NCBI GenBank assembly: GCA_038002745.1
Contig: JBBODD010000001.1
Coordinates: 3,472,001-3,536,000 of the forward strand
DNA: 64,000 nt
Source: Bacillus sp. FSL H8-0547
Lineage (GTDB): Bacteria > Bacillota > Bacilli > Bacillales > Bacillaceae
Direction: 5' to 3'
Position numbers and translations under genes: made by a program. Positions 55,788 through 64,000 of this stretch are shown one piece after another (within the stretch, counting starts at the first letter, position 1; every line of letters starts with the position of its first letter). Under the pieces are notes generated by a model. That model was given only the letters and a program-made list of their open reading frames with translations. It was not told where the DNA came from and searched no databases.

Positions 55788-55816
55788 TTCCCATAACGAA
55801 TAAACCCTGTTATAAT
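55788..55816 (+). promoter_or_regulatory. Promoter of xpt-pbuX
   Basis: TATAAT (55811-55816) with TGT directly upstream (extended -10) and TTCCCA (55788-55793) as a weak -35. Transcription would start about 20 bases before the riboswitch. Confidence 0.75.
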
Positions 55817-55840
55817 GCTACTATTCTAATAAAACGTGCA

Positions 55841-55911
55841 CACTCATATAATCGCGGGGATATGGCCTGCAAGTTTCTACCGGATGACCGTTAATCATCT
55901 GACTATGAGTG
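55841..55911 (+). promoter_or_regulatory. Guanine riboswitch aptamer (purine class)
   Basis: P1 pairs CACTCAT (55841-55847) with ATGAGTG (55905-55911). The conserved core TATAATCGCGGGGATATGGC and GTTTCTACCGG, and the 3' GACTATGAG, are present. The ligand-pairing base in GACTATG is C, the guanine-sensing form (adenine sensors have T). Guanine, hypoxanthine or xanthine binding is expected to switch xpt-pbuX off. Confidence 0.96.
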
Positions 55912-55955
55912 AGCAGTGCTTTGTTTTGCAGCCTGCTTCTTTTAAGCGATCTTCT

Positions 55956-55996
55956 AAACGGCATTGTCTCACTCTATGAGACGATGCCGTTTTTTT
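55956..55996 (+). terminator. Riboswitch-controlled terminator
   Basis: ACGGCATTGTCTCA (55958-55971) pairs with TGAGACGATGCCGT (55977-55990), followed by a T run. CTCACTC in its left arm and loop can instead pair with GAGTGAG at the end of P1, giving the antiterminator when no ligand is bound. Confidence 0.93.
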
Positions 55997-56000
55997 ATAG

Positions 56001-57913
<1,913 letters not shown>

Positions 57914-57942
57914 TTCTTCTGATGCAAGATAATGTCCAAAAG

Positions 57943-57982
57943 AAAAGCCGTACCCTGAACATCTTCAGGGTATGGCTTTTTT
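57943..57982. terminator. Terminator shared by pbuX and the convergent ldt gene
   Basis: A 17-bp stem (57943-57959 with 57964-57980, one G-U pair), CATC loop, T run on the right and an A-rich left edge. It overlaps the end of the minus-strand gene. Confidence 0.9.
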
Positions 57983-58739
57983 AATACATACTTAGAGCTT
58001 TTTTTGTAGCCGGGCCGACTATGCCGTCTGATGACAGCTTTTTGCTTTTTTGAAAAGACCTCACTGCTTTATCGGTATTGTTTCCGAAAATCCCGTCAAT
58101 GCCGCGGGTGTTGAACCCTTTGGAGGTGAGAAGCTGCTGGAGATGTTTGACTTCGCTTCCCCGGCTTCCTTTTTTCAGATTTTGTCCCGTAAATCCGGAT
58201 GGTTTAGATGATACGGCTTTGCTGCCGCTCACTTTAAATCCTTTTGATGAGGCAATGGCATCAAACGAACTGCCGGAAGATGTTATGATAACAGGTGTAT
58301 TCATTTTCACCTGGCTGTACAGCCATTCCACTTCATTATCATACATTCTGATGCATCCGTTGCTGATGTACTGCCCGATGGAGCTTGGATTGTTGTTACC
58401 GTGTATGGCATACGTTGTGCCCCACGTGCCTCTGGCGTTGATGCCGAGCCAGCGGTTTCCAAGAGGGTTGCGCGAGTCACCGCCTGGAATGCCGAGCTTG
58501 TAGTAAGGTCTGTTCATAATCTTACTGACAACTTTAAAGGTTCCTTCAGGAGTGTAGGAGGGCTTTTTGCCGGTCGCCACTTTAAACACGCTGCTGAGCT
58601 TGCTGTTCTGATAAAATGCGAGCTGATTTTTAGACTTGTTAATAATAATAAAGTCACTTCCTGCTGCCTCTGTTTTGCTGATGCCTGCGCCGAAAAAAAT
58701 AAATAGCGCGGCGGTGAAAATAACGAATAGTTTCTTCAT
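57981..58739 (-). CDS. Secreted L,D-transpeptidase with peptidoglycan-binding domain
   Basis: 252 aa. Signal peptide (about 1-25, ending KTEAAG), YkuD catalytic domain with IHGNNNPSSIGQYISNGCIRM (His and catalytic Cys of the HG...SNGCIRM motif), and a C-terminal PG_binding_1 domain (VKHLQQLLTSKGF...GIFGNNTDKAVRSFQ). It forms or remodels 3-3 crosslinks or attaches to spore or cell wall. No LysM domain is seen. AAAGGAGA precedes the ATG. Confidence 0.94.
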   Translation of the reverse strand: MKKLFVIFTAALFIFFGAGISKTEAAGSDFIIINKSKNQLAFYQNSKLSSVFKVATGKKPSYTPEGTFKVVSKIMNRPYYKLGIPGGDSRNPLGNRWLGINARGTWGTTYAIHGNNNPSSIGQYISNGCIRMYDNEVEWLYSQVKMNTPVIITSSGSSFDAIASSKGFKVSGSKAVSSKPSGFTGQNLKKGSRGSEVKHLQQLLTSKGFNTRGIDGIFGNNTDKAVRSFQKSKKLSSDGIVGPATKKALSMY

Positions 58740-58844
58740 GTGTCTCTCCTTTGATGTTAGTAATTGAAAGCAATTACTACATGATATGATGAGAGAAATC
58801 TATATATTTCCAGAAGGGGAAATTAAATCAATGGAGGGTTTACA

Positions 58845-59498
58845 ATGAAAAAATGGGCATTTGTATCCGATTTTGACGGGACGATCTCTAAAAAAGATTT
58901 TTATCACCTTGTGATAGAGGAATTTTTCCCTGAAGGAGAAGCGCTGTTCAAGCAGTGGAAGCGGGGGGAGATGCTGGATATTGACTTTTTAAGCCGTGTC
59001 TTTTCCTCGATTCACCTTGAAGAGGAAGAGCTGATTAAAACCATTCTGACCTTGCCGCTTGACGATTATATCGGACCATTTATTGAGCGTGTCCAACAAA
59101 ACGGCGGTGACTTTTATATTTTAAGTGCAGGAACAGATTATTATATTAAGCACATTTTTGACGCGCTTGGCGCCGAAAACGTTGAGATCATCTCAAATAA
59201 GGGTCATTTTAAAAGCAAAAACATCCATCTGGAAATTGATAAAAATGACTGGAGCTATTCCGAAAGATACGGAATTGATAAATCAAAAGTCATTCAGAAG
59301 CTGAAAGAAACTTATGATACGGTTTACTTTTACGGAGACAGCGAACCTGATTCCCATCCTGCAGCCTTTGCAGATGTAACCTTCGCAAAGGACGCGCTGT
59401 GCGGGCTCCTTGACAAAAAGGGAGTTGCCTACATTGAAGCAGACACGTTTTTAGATGTAGAAACGTATTTGCGCGGACGCGGAGTACTTGTCATTTGA
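58845..59498 (+). CDS. HAD-IB phosphatase, MtnX-like
   Basis: 217 aa. HAD motif I is FVSDFDGTISKKD (catalytic Asp), motif II is ILSAGTD, and motif III/IV is YGDSEPDSHPA. The family includes the methionine-salvage phosphatase MtnX, but no mtn genes are near and MtnX itself is longer with extra cysteines, so the substrate is uncertain. ATG 58845 follows GGAGGG. Confidence 0.85.
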   Translation: MKKWAFVSDFDGTISKKDFYHLVIEEFFPEGEALFKQWKRGEMLDIDFLSRVFSSIHLEEEELIKTILTLPLDDYIGPFIERVQQNGGDFYILSAGTDYYIKHIFDALGAENVEIISNKGHFKSKNIHLEIDKNDWSYSERYGIDKSKVIQKLKETYDTVYFYGDSEPDSHPAAFADVTFAKDALCGLLDKKGVAYIEADTFLDVETYLRGRGVLVI

Positions 59499-59523
59499 AA
59501 AATCGGGAAACAGCCTGTATAAT
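59495..59523 (+). promoter_or_regulatory. Sigma-A promoter of the GNAT gene
   Basis: TTGAAA (59495-59500), 17-base spacer, TATAAT (59518-59523). The -35 overlaps the stop codon of the preceding HAD gene. Confidence 0.75.
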
Positions 59524-59574
59524 GTGTTACTTCTTGAGCGCAGAGATATACTAACGTCAAGGAGCTGAACTTCA

Positions 59575-60111
59575 ATGATTACTCAAGATAACAAAAGGGT
59601 TTTTACTGCAAAAAATGGAGAAGAGGTTACATTGAGGCCTGTAAGGGAAGAGGATGCAGCTGACATTATCGAATCCGTACAGAGCATCATTGACTCGGGA
59701 ACGTACATACAAAAAGAAAATCCGCGTTCCCTTGCAGAAGAAAAAGCCTTTATTCAAGAAATGAAAGAGAAAGATAACTTTTACCTCGGTGTTGAAATGC
59801 AGGGGAAGGTTGTCGGCATCGCAAGAGTTCTGCGGGGAGAGCTTCAAATGAAAAGACATACCGGTCTGTTCCGGACATGGATTTCAGATTCTGCACAGGG
59901 CCTTGGCATCGGCAAGGAAGTCATGAGTGCAACACTTGACTGGTGCAGAAAGAATAACCTTCACAAACTCTGTCTGACGGTTTTTGCTTCCAATGAAGTA
60001 GCGGTAAAGCTTTATGAAAAATACGGCTTTACAATAGAGGGAGTACAGCGTGAACAGGCCGTTCTGAACGGGAAGTATGATGATGAGATTCATATGGCCT
60101 ACTTCTTTTAA
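59575..60111 (+). CDS. GNAT N-acetyltransferase
   Basis: 178 aa. The acetyl-CoA site is WISDSAQGLGIGKEV (Q/R-x-x-G-x-G/A form), and LYEKYGFTIEGVQREQAVLNGKYDDEIHM is the usual end of RimJ/PaiA-type GNATs. The acetyl acceptor is unknown. ATG 59575 follows CAAGGAG. It has its own promoter. Confidence 0.88.
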   Translation: MITQDNKRVFTAKNGEEVTLRPVREEDAADIIESVQSIIDSGTYIQKENPRSLAEEKAFIQEMKEKDNFYLGVEMQGKVVGIARVLRGELQMKRHTGLFRTWISDSAQGLGIGKEVMSATLDWCRKNNLHKLCLTVFASNEVAVKLYEKYGFTIEGVQREQAVLNGKYDDEIHMAYFF

Positions 60112-60132
60112 AAATTTCCATCCAATCATGTC

Positions 60133-60225
60133 TGTTCAAACCAGCTTTTCGCGATATAATAAAAGAGCACAACAACAACTCCTTTAAAACGTTGCTTTTC
60201 CCTGATCAGGGAAGAGCTTTTTTTT
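60133..60225 (+). ncRNA. Candidate short terminated RNA upstream of bpsA
   Basis: TATAAT at 60155-60160 (weak -35 TGTTCA at 60133) would start a transcript near 60167. A strong terminator follows: 60194-60203 pairs with 60208-60217 (one G-U pair), loop GATC, then eight T residues. The product would be about 60 bases with no ORF. It may be a small RNA or an attenuated leader of bpsA. The hairpin could instead simply terminate the GNAT gene. Confidence 0.4.
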
Positions 60226-60296
60226 ATCCGTTTTTACATAAATACCACCTTATTTGGAAAAAGTAACCTTTAACAGAAAAAAATGAGGTGGATGGG

Positions 60297-61397
60297 ATGG
60301 CCTATCTTTTATCAGTCGGCAAGAGCATACCGGAAAACAGGATGCAGCAGGACGCGACTGTAGAATTTGCAAAAGAACTCTTTGAAGGGACGTTTAAAGA
60401 TATTAACCGGCTGCTGCCTGCTTTTAAAAATGGTGACATAGAGTCACGGCAATTTGTTAAAGACATGAGCTGGTACAGGACTCAGCACACTTTTCAGGAA
60501 AAAAACAATACATACATTGAGGCGGCTGTAGCTCTTGGAACGGAGGCGATTATAAGCTGCCTGCAAAACCCCGTCTGTTTAAAAAGAGAGATTGGCTGTG
60601 AAGAAATTGACGCGATTTTCTTTGTATCGAGTACCGGAATTTCTACTCCGAGCATAGATGCCAAAATCATCAACAATCTCCCGTTTAAAGAGTCAGTGAA
60701 ACGAGTGCCGATCTGGGGGCTCGGGTGTGCAGGCGGCGCATCAGGTCTGTCGAGGGCTCATGACTACTGCAAGGCTTATCCGGACGCGAAAGTCATTGTT
60801 GTCTGTGTCGAGCTCTGCAGCCTGACCTTTCAGCATGACGATCTGTCCAAAAGCAATTTTATCGGCACATCGCTGTTTGCAGACGGCGTTGCATGTACTC
60901 TTCTTGCGGGAGAAAACGCTGATATGGCTCATTTATCTGCTCTCTCTGTCCTTCCGAAAACACGGTCGACACGATCAGTGTTTATGAGAGATTCTGAAGA
61001 TGTGATGGGGTGGGAAATTAAAAACAACGGATTCTATGTGATTTTTTCAAGAGATATTCCGTCTATTATCAGAAACTGGCTGAAGGGTACGGTGGAGAAT
61101 TACCTTGCTGATGAGGGGGTTTCACTCAAAAGCATTCAGCATTTCCTCGCACATCCCGGAGGAAAGAAAGTGCTTGATGCGTATCAGGCAAGTCTCGGGT
61201 TCACCGAGGAGCAGCTGTCCGTCTCAAAAAATGTTTTAAGGCAGCACGGAAATATGTCGTCTGCAACGGTTATGTATGTGATTGATGAGTACATGACAAG
61301 CAGCCGCGTCAACCCGGGGGATCTTGGCATCATCGCAGCGCTTGGCCCTGGATTTTGTGCAGAGCTGCTTTTAGCGGAATGGGAGCGGGTATCATGA
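60297..61397 (+). CDS. bpsA: Type III polyketide synthase BpsA (BcsA)
   Basis: 366 aa chalcone-synthase-like enzyme, one residue longer than the B. subtilis protein. The catalytic triad is visible: Cys144 (GLGCAGGASGL), His286 (AHPGGKK) and Asn319 (HGNMSSAT). It makes long-chain triketide alkylpyrones from acyl-CoA and malonyl-CoA. GAGGTG at 60285-60290 sets ATG 60297. Coupled to bpsB by ATGA. Confidence 0.94.
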   Translation: MAYLLSVGKSIPENRMQQDATVEFAKELFEGTFKDINRLLPAFKNGDIESRQFVKDMSWYRTQHTFQEKNNTYIEAAVALGTEAIISCLQNPVCLKREIGCEEIDAIFFVSSTGISTPSIDAKIINNLPFKESVKRVPIWGLGCAGGASGLSRAHDYCKAYPDAKVIVVCVELCSLTFQHDDLSKSNFIGTSLFADGVACTLLAGENADMAHLSALSVLPKTRSTRSVFMRDSEDVMGWEIKNNGFYVIFSRDIPSIIRNWLKGTVENYLADEGVSLKSIQHFLAHPGGKKVLDAYQASLGFTEEQLSVSKNVLRQHGNMSSATVMYVIDEYMTSSRVNPGDLGIIAALGPGFCAELLLAEWERVS

Positions 61398-61957
61398 TCT
61401 TCGCCTTTTTCCTGATGATTATTATTCTTCAGCGACTGAGTGAGCTTGTGATGGCAAAGCGAAACGAAAAACGCTTGCTGGATCTGGGAGGGCAAGAACA
61501 TGGCAGAAGTCACTATCCGTGGATTGTAGCGCTGCATAGCCTGTTTTTGCTCTCGTTCCTTCTTGAAGTGCTGCTTTTTAATAAACAGCTCTCCCCGCTA
61601 TGGATGGTCATTCTTCCGATTATCGTGCTCACGCAGATTATCCGTTATTGGGCTGTGTTCAGTCTTGGGCCGTACTGGAATACGAAAATCATCATCGTCC
61701 CAGATCTTGAGGTTGTGGCAAAAGGACCGTACAAGTATATGAGGCATCCTAATTATCTGGTTGTTGCTGTTGAAATCCTGTTTCTGCCGATTCTATTTCA
61801 GGCATATGCTACAGCTGTAATATTTACCCTGCTCAACGCAGTCATTCTGTCTATCAGAATCCCCGCTGAGGAAAAAGCGCTTGCCGAACATACGGCAGAT
61901 TACGCTTCATCTTTTTCATGGAAAAAGAGATTTGTCCCCCGAAAACGGGAGGAATAA
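61394..61957 (+). CDS. ypbQ: Alkylpyrone O-methyltransferase BpsB (YpbQ)
   Basis: 187-aa membrane methyltransferase of the isoprenylcysteine carboxyl methyltransferase type. Several membrane helices are present, and the SAM-binding region is GPYKYMRHPNYLVVAVE, followed by RIPAEEKAL. It methylates alkylpyrones made by BpsA. ATG 61394 overlaps the bpsA stop. Confidence 0.92.
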   Translation: MIFAFFLMIIILQRLSELVMAKRNEKRLLDLGGQEHGRSHYPWIVALHSLFLLSFLLEVLLFNKQLSPLWMVILPIIVLTQIIRYWAVFSLGPYWNTKIIIVPDLEVVAKGPYKYMRHPNYLVVAVEILFLPILFQAYATAVIFTLLNAVILSIRIPAEEKALAEHTADYASSFSWKKRFVPRKREE

Positions 61958-62044
61958 CAGTTTTAGTCGGGCATAATCTAAGCATAGATGCCGCAAATAG
62001 AATGAATGAACATCATCATTTTAAATCGTGTACATAAATCCCTG

Positions 62045-62073
62045 TTGAAAATGATTTTCATTCGTGGTAGAGT
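62045..62073 (+). promoter_or_regulatory. Promoter of the 28-aa ORF, overlapping a Fur box
   Basis: TTGAAA (62045-62050), 17-base spacer, TAGAGT (62068-62073). The Fur box covers the -35 and part of the spacer. Confidence 0.6.
62046..62060. promoter_or_regulatory. Fur box 1
   Basis: TGAAAAT-G-ATTTTCA is a perfect 7-1-7 inverted repeat, the minimal Fur operator form in Bacillus (consensus TGATAATNATTATCA). Confidence 0.8.
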
Positions 62074-62078
62074 GAAGG

Positions 62079-62093
62079 TAATAATCATTCTCA
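62079..62093. promoter_or_regulatory. Fur box 2
   Basis: On the minus strand TGAGAAT-G-ATTATTA matches the 7-1-7 Fur consensus at 12 of 14 arm positions. It lies at or just after the predicted transcription start. Confidence 0.6.
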
Positions 62094-62114
62094 GTGAAAA
62101 GGTTGTGTGAGACG

Positions 62115-62201
62115 ATGGAAATGACACTCGTATTAGGAACGGTTTTGGCCTACAGCACACTGATTGGCTACATATTGAAAAAAGTGAATACTGCTTCTTA
62201 A
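62115..62201 (+). CDS. 28-aa putative Fur-regulated membrane peptide
   Basis: MEMTLVLGTVLAYSTLIGYI followed by LKKVNTAS: one membrane helix and a short basic tail. It is framed by a Fur-controlled promoter and a terminator, so it is the only candidate product of a complete transcription unit. The Shine-Dalgarno (AAAAGG) is 12 bases upstream, longer than ideal, so a small regulatory RNA is an alternative. No known family is recognised. Confidence 0.55.
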   Translation: MEMTLVLGTVLAYSTLIGYILKKVNTAS

Positions 62202-62208
62202 CCTCATG

Positions 62209-62231
62209 CTGCCTGATTCGGCAGTTTTTTT
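62209..62231 (+). terminator. Terminator of the Fur-regulated unit
   Basis: CTGCC (62209-62213) pairs with GGCAG (62220-62224), 6-base loop, followed by seven T residues. Confidence 0.8.
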
Positions 62232-62517
62232 ATGTCTTTTTTTCATACCTGCGATACGCTTTCAGCGAAGTTTTAAGAGAGGAATAGGCTCCTACAGCAG
62301 CACTTCCGTAAAAGAATCCCATAAACAGCCCTGTTGAAAAGTGGCTGGGATGGCTGATGAACAGACCGATAAACAGCCCGGTGAGTCCCGCAGCAGAAGG
62401 GACAAATGGCGGAGGAATCTTAAAGATCAGCTTAACGATTTGCGTAATAACCACAACAGCAGGAACGGCAATGACCGCATCCCAGAAATTTGTATGGATA
62501 ATCGGAAATTCTGTCAT
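62230..62517 (-). CDS. Small holin-like membrane protein
   Basis: 95 aa with two or three hydrophobic segments (AVIAVPAVVVITQIVKLIF, GLTGLFIGLFI, GLFMGFFYGSAAVGAYSSLK) and a basic end RRYEKKT. The spacing and the final G-x-Y-x-x-x-K resemble holin-type proteins. No lytic enzyme is adjacent. GGAGAG precedes the ATG at close distance. Function is unknown. Confidence 0.7.
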   Translation of the reverse strand: MTEFPIIHTNFWDAVIAVPAVVVITQIVKLIFKIPPPFVPSAAGLTGLFIGLFISHPSHFSTGLFMGFFYGSAAVGAYSSLKTSLKAYRRYEKKT

Positions 62518-62584
62518 TTCTCTCCATCCTTTCTTTTTTTAGTATGAGAGAATGCGGCAAATAATATTTCTGTAAGCTTTATGT

Positions 62585-62613
62585 TTGACAAAATTCGCCG
62601 GATTCGATATTAT
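62585..62613 (+). promoter_or_regulatory. Strong promoter of the azoreductase gene
   Basis: TTGACA (62585-62590), 17-base spacer, TATTAT (62608-62613). It starts a leader of about 105 bases ahead of the gene. Confidence 0.8.
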
Positions 62614-62655
62614 TATCTCGAATTGAAGATATTCAATTTAGAGATTCTTAAATTA
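62614..62655. promoter_or_regulatory. Imperfect operator-like dyads downstream of the azoR promoter
   Basis: ATCTCGAATTGAAGAT (62614-62629) is an imperfect palindrome with ATCT/AGAT arms, close to the MhqR-type operator ATCTCGAATTCGAGAT. AATTTAGAGAT follows. MarR-type quinone regulators (MhqR, YodB) control azoreductases in B. subtilis, so this is a plausible operator. Confidence 0.4.
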
Positions 62656-62725
62656 TTGTTTTAATCACATGGATTTAAACAATAATAAAACGGGATCAAA
62701 CTTTTAAAAAGGAAAGGTGACTAAC

Positions 62726-63361
62726 ATGTCAAAAGTTTTATACATCACTGCGCATCCGCACGACGATACAGCGTCTTTCAGTATGGCAGCAGGAAAAGCA
62801 TTTCTAGATGAGTACAAAAAAGCAAATTCAGGCGATGAGGTTGTTCACATTGATCTTTATAAAGAAAACATTCCGCATATCGATGCAGATGTTTTCAGCG
62901 GCTGGGGAAAACTGCAGACGGGAAAAGGCTTTGAAGAACTTTCAGCTGAAGAAAAAGCAAAGGTCGGACGCCTGTCTGAGCTGAGCGAACAATTCATTTC
63001 AGCTGACAAATATGTTTTCGTAACACCTCTTTGGAACTTCTCTTTCCCTCCTGTTATGAAAGCTTATCTTGACTCTGTGGCTGTTGCAGGCAAATCGTTC
63101 AAATATACAGAGCAGGGACCTGTCGGATTACTGACAGACAAAAAGGCTCTTCACATTCAGGCGCGCGGAGGCATCTACTCAACAGGCCCTGCTGCTGAGA
63201 TGGAAATGGGCCACCGCTACCTCGGCATCATGATGCAGTTCTTCGGTGTTCCTTCATTTGAAGGCCTGTTCATTGAAGGACATGCAGCAATGCCTGACAA
63301 AGCACAGCAAATCAAAGAAGACGGGATCGCACGCGCGAAAGATCTTGCACATACATTCTAA
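62726..63361 (+). CDS. azoR: FMN-dependent NADH-azoreductase
   Basis: 211-aa flavodoxin-fold enzyme that reduces azo compounds and quinones by two electrons and protects against quinone stress. The FMN site is [19 protein letters not shown], with [10 protein letters not shown] and [11 protein letters not shown] typical of AzoR. ATG 62726 has AAGGTGA just ahead; a GTG at 62717 lies in that site. Confidence 0.93.
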   Translation: MSKVLYITAHPHDDTASFSMAAGKAFLDEYKKANSGDEVVHIDLYKENIPHIDADVFSGWGKLQTGKGFEELSAEEKAKVGRLSELSEQFISADKYVFVTPLWNFSFPPVMKAYLDSVAVAGKSFKYTEQGPVGLLTDKKALHIQARGGIYSTGPAAEMEMGHRYLGIMMQFFGVPSFEGLFIEGHAAMPDKAQQIKEDGIARAKDLAHTF

Positions 63362-63370
63362 GACAGTAAA

Positions 63371-63401
63371 AAGAATCTCCAGCCGGGGGTTCTTTTTTTT
63401 A
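63371..63401 (+). terminator. Terminator after azoR
   Basis: AAGAATCTCC (63371-63380) pairs with GGGGGTTCTT (63385-63394) with two G-U pairs, AGCC loop, then a T run. Confidence 0.85.
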
Positions 63402-63411
63402 TTAGAAAAGA

Positions 63412-63473
63412 TTGACAGCAAACAGGAAATACCATTATTATATTATTAATAGATATATCATTAAACGATATAT
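63412..63473 (+). promoter_or_regulatory. padR promoter and probable autoregulatory operator
   Basis: TTGACA (63412-63417), 18-base spacer, TATTAT (63436-63441). Just downstream ATATATC (63453-63459) faces GATATAT (63467-63473) across 7 bases, a symmetric site where a PadR dimer could bind and repress its own operon. Confidence 0.6.
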
Positions 63474-63500
63474 TGATACATGATATAAAGAGGTGATACA

Positions 63501-63836
63501 TTGCCGAGGAATGCGATGATGGAAATGGAACAGCTTACAGATCCAGCTTATTACATTGTTTTATCTTTGCTTGAAGAAAAGCACGGATATCTCATTATGA
63601 AACATATCGAAGAACTGACAGACGGAGAATTTATAATAGGCCCTGCCACGCTTTATACGCTGACTAAAAAGCTGCTTGATGCTGAAATTATTTCGCTTTC
63701 TGCCAGTCAGAACGACAGACGGAAAGTTTACAAAGCAACGGAAAAGGGCCGGAAACTCCTGGAGCTCGAGATAGGCCGCAGACAGAGGATGGCTGCACAT
63801 GGACTCCATGCTTTTAAGAAAAATAAGGAGGTCTGA
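63501..63836 (+). CDS. PadR family transcriptional regulator
   Basis: 111 aa. A winged-helix PadR protein: MEQLTDPAYYIVLSLLEEKHGY at the start, HIEELTDGEFIIGPATLYTLTKKL for the recognition helix, and SQNDRRKVYKATEKGRKLLE for the wing. TTG 63501 follows AGAGGTGA with 4-base spacing; ATG 63516 after GAGGA is an alternative. Coupled closely to the DUF2812 gene, whose ATG starts four bases after the stop. Confidence 0.92.
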   Translation: MPRNAMMEMEQLTDPAYYIVLSLLEEKHGYLIMKHIEELTDGEFIIGPATLYTLTKKLLDAEIISLSASQNDRRKVYKATEKGRKLLELEIGRRQRMAAHGLHAFKKNKEV

Positions 63837-63839
63837 TCG

Positions 63840-64000
63840 ATGGAAAAAAGAAGATATATGCCTTCAGCAGGTCTGGCTTTTGCAGAAGAACGGGAAATGA
63901 AAAAACTCAGTAAAATGGCCCAAAAGGGCTGGGTGCTTGAAAAATTCTCCTTTATGGGCTATACGCTTAAAAAATCCAATCCTCAGCATCTGATATACAG
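63840..64000 (+). CDS. DUF2812 protein (5' part, cut by window end)
   Basis: The first 53 codons are present from ATG 63840, which follows AAGGAGG. The opening MEKRRYMPSAGLAFAEEREM and the KLSKMAQKGWVLEKFSFMGYTL segment fit the DUF2812 family, whose genes are usually paired with a PadR regulator. DUF2812 proteins have membrane helices further on, outside the window. The function is unknown. Confidence 0.8.
   Translation, partial: MEKRRYMPSAGLAFAEEREMKKLSKMAQKGWVLEKFSFMGYTLKKSNPQHLIY

Overview
The window is chromosomal DNA from an endospore-forming Bacillaceae (Bacillus/Metabacillus-like). Gene order follows the trp-aro to xpt-pbuX part of the Bacillus subtilis map almost gene for gene. Spore genes (sspM, csgA, cotD, ypjB), bacillithiol genes, a menaquinol:cytochrome c reductase and a type B RNase P RNA support this. 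Shine-Dalgarno sites are strong and many starts are GTG or TTG. No tRNA, rRNA, insertion sequence, CRISPR array or prophage was seen.

Layout. 1-5.2 kb: end of the aromatic and histidine operon (trpB', trpA, hisC, tyrA, aroA). 5.4-8.3 kb: an unrecognised 298-aa protein, ypiA and ypiB. 8.4-12.2 kb: a 1230-aa secreted, wall-anchored GH13 amylase that looks like an insertion into the conserved order. 12.4-15.1 kb: ypiF and qcrABC. 15.1-17.7 kb: ypjA, ypjB, ypjC. 17.8-23.4 kb: ypjD, dapB, mgsA, bshB1, bshA, cca, birA, with several overlaps. 23.4-25.8 kb: panBCD behind a terminator-bearing leader RNA. 25.9-34.3 kb: dinG, ypmA, ypmB, aspB, asnS, dnaD, nth, ypoC. 34.3-38.8 kb: ponA and recU on the minus strand, yppC divergent.

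39.2-42.8 kb is a cluster of very small, mostly spore-associated genes (sspM, yppD-G, a holin-like protein, a coupled three-gene csgA operon, an Hsp20-like protein). 43-51 kb: an EIIA-Glc-like protein (ypqE), the mitomycin repair pair yprA/yprB, cotD, ypsA, gpsB, rnpB, rlmL. 51.3-55.7 kb: the helicase ypvA and carboxypeptidase ypwA, separated by thirteen exact 52-bp tandem repeats. 55.7-57.9 kb: xpt-pbuX under a PurR-box-like inverted repeat and a guanine riboswitch. 58-64 kb is less conserved: an L,D-transpeptidase, a HAD phosphatase, a GNAT acetyltransferase, the alkylpyrone pair bpsA/bpsB, a tiny ORF behind Fur boxes, a holin-like protein, an azoreductase and a PadR/DUF2812 pair cut by the window end.

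Most unusual structures: the 52-bp minisatellite (53345-54020); a dispersed ~123-bp intergenic repeat family in at least seven units at four sites; the Fur-box/28-aa ORF unit (62045-62231); the csgA operon joined by TGATG and TAATG overlaps; and a short terminated transcript upstream of bpsA.
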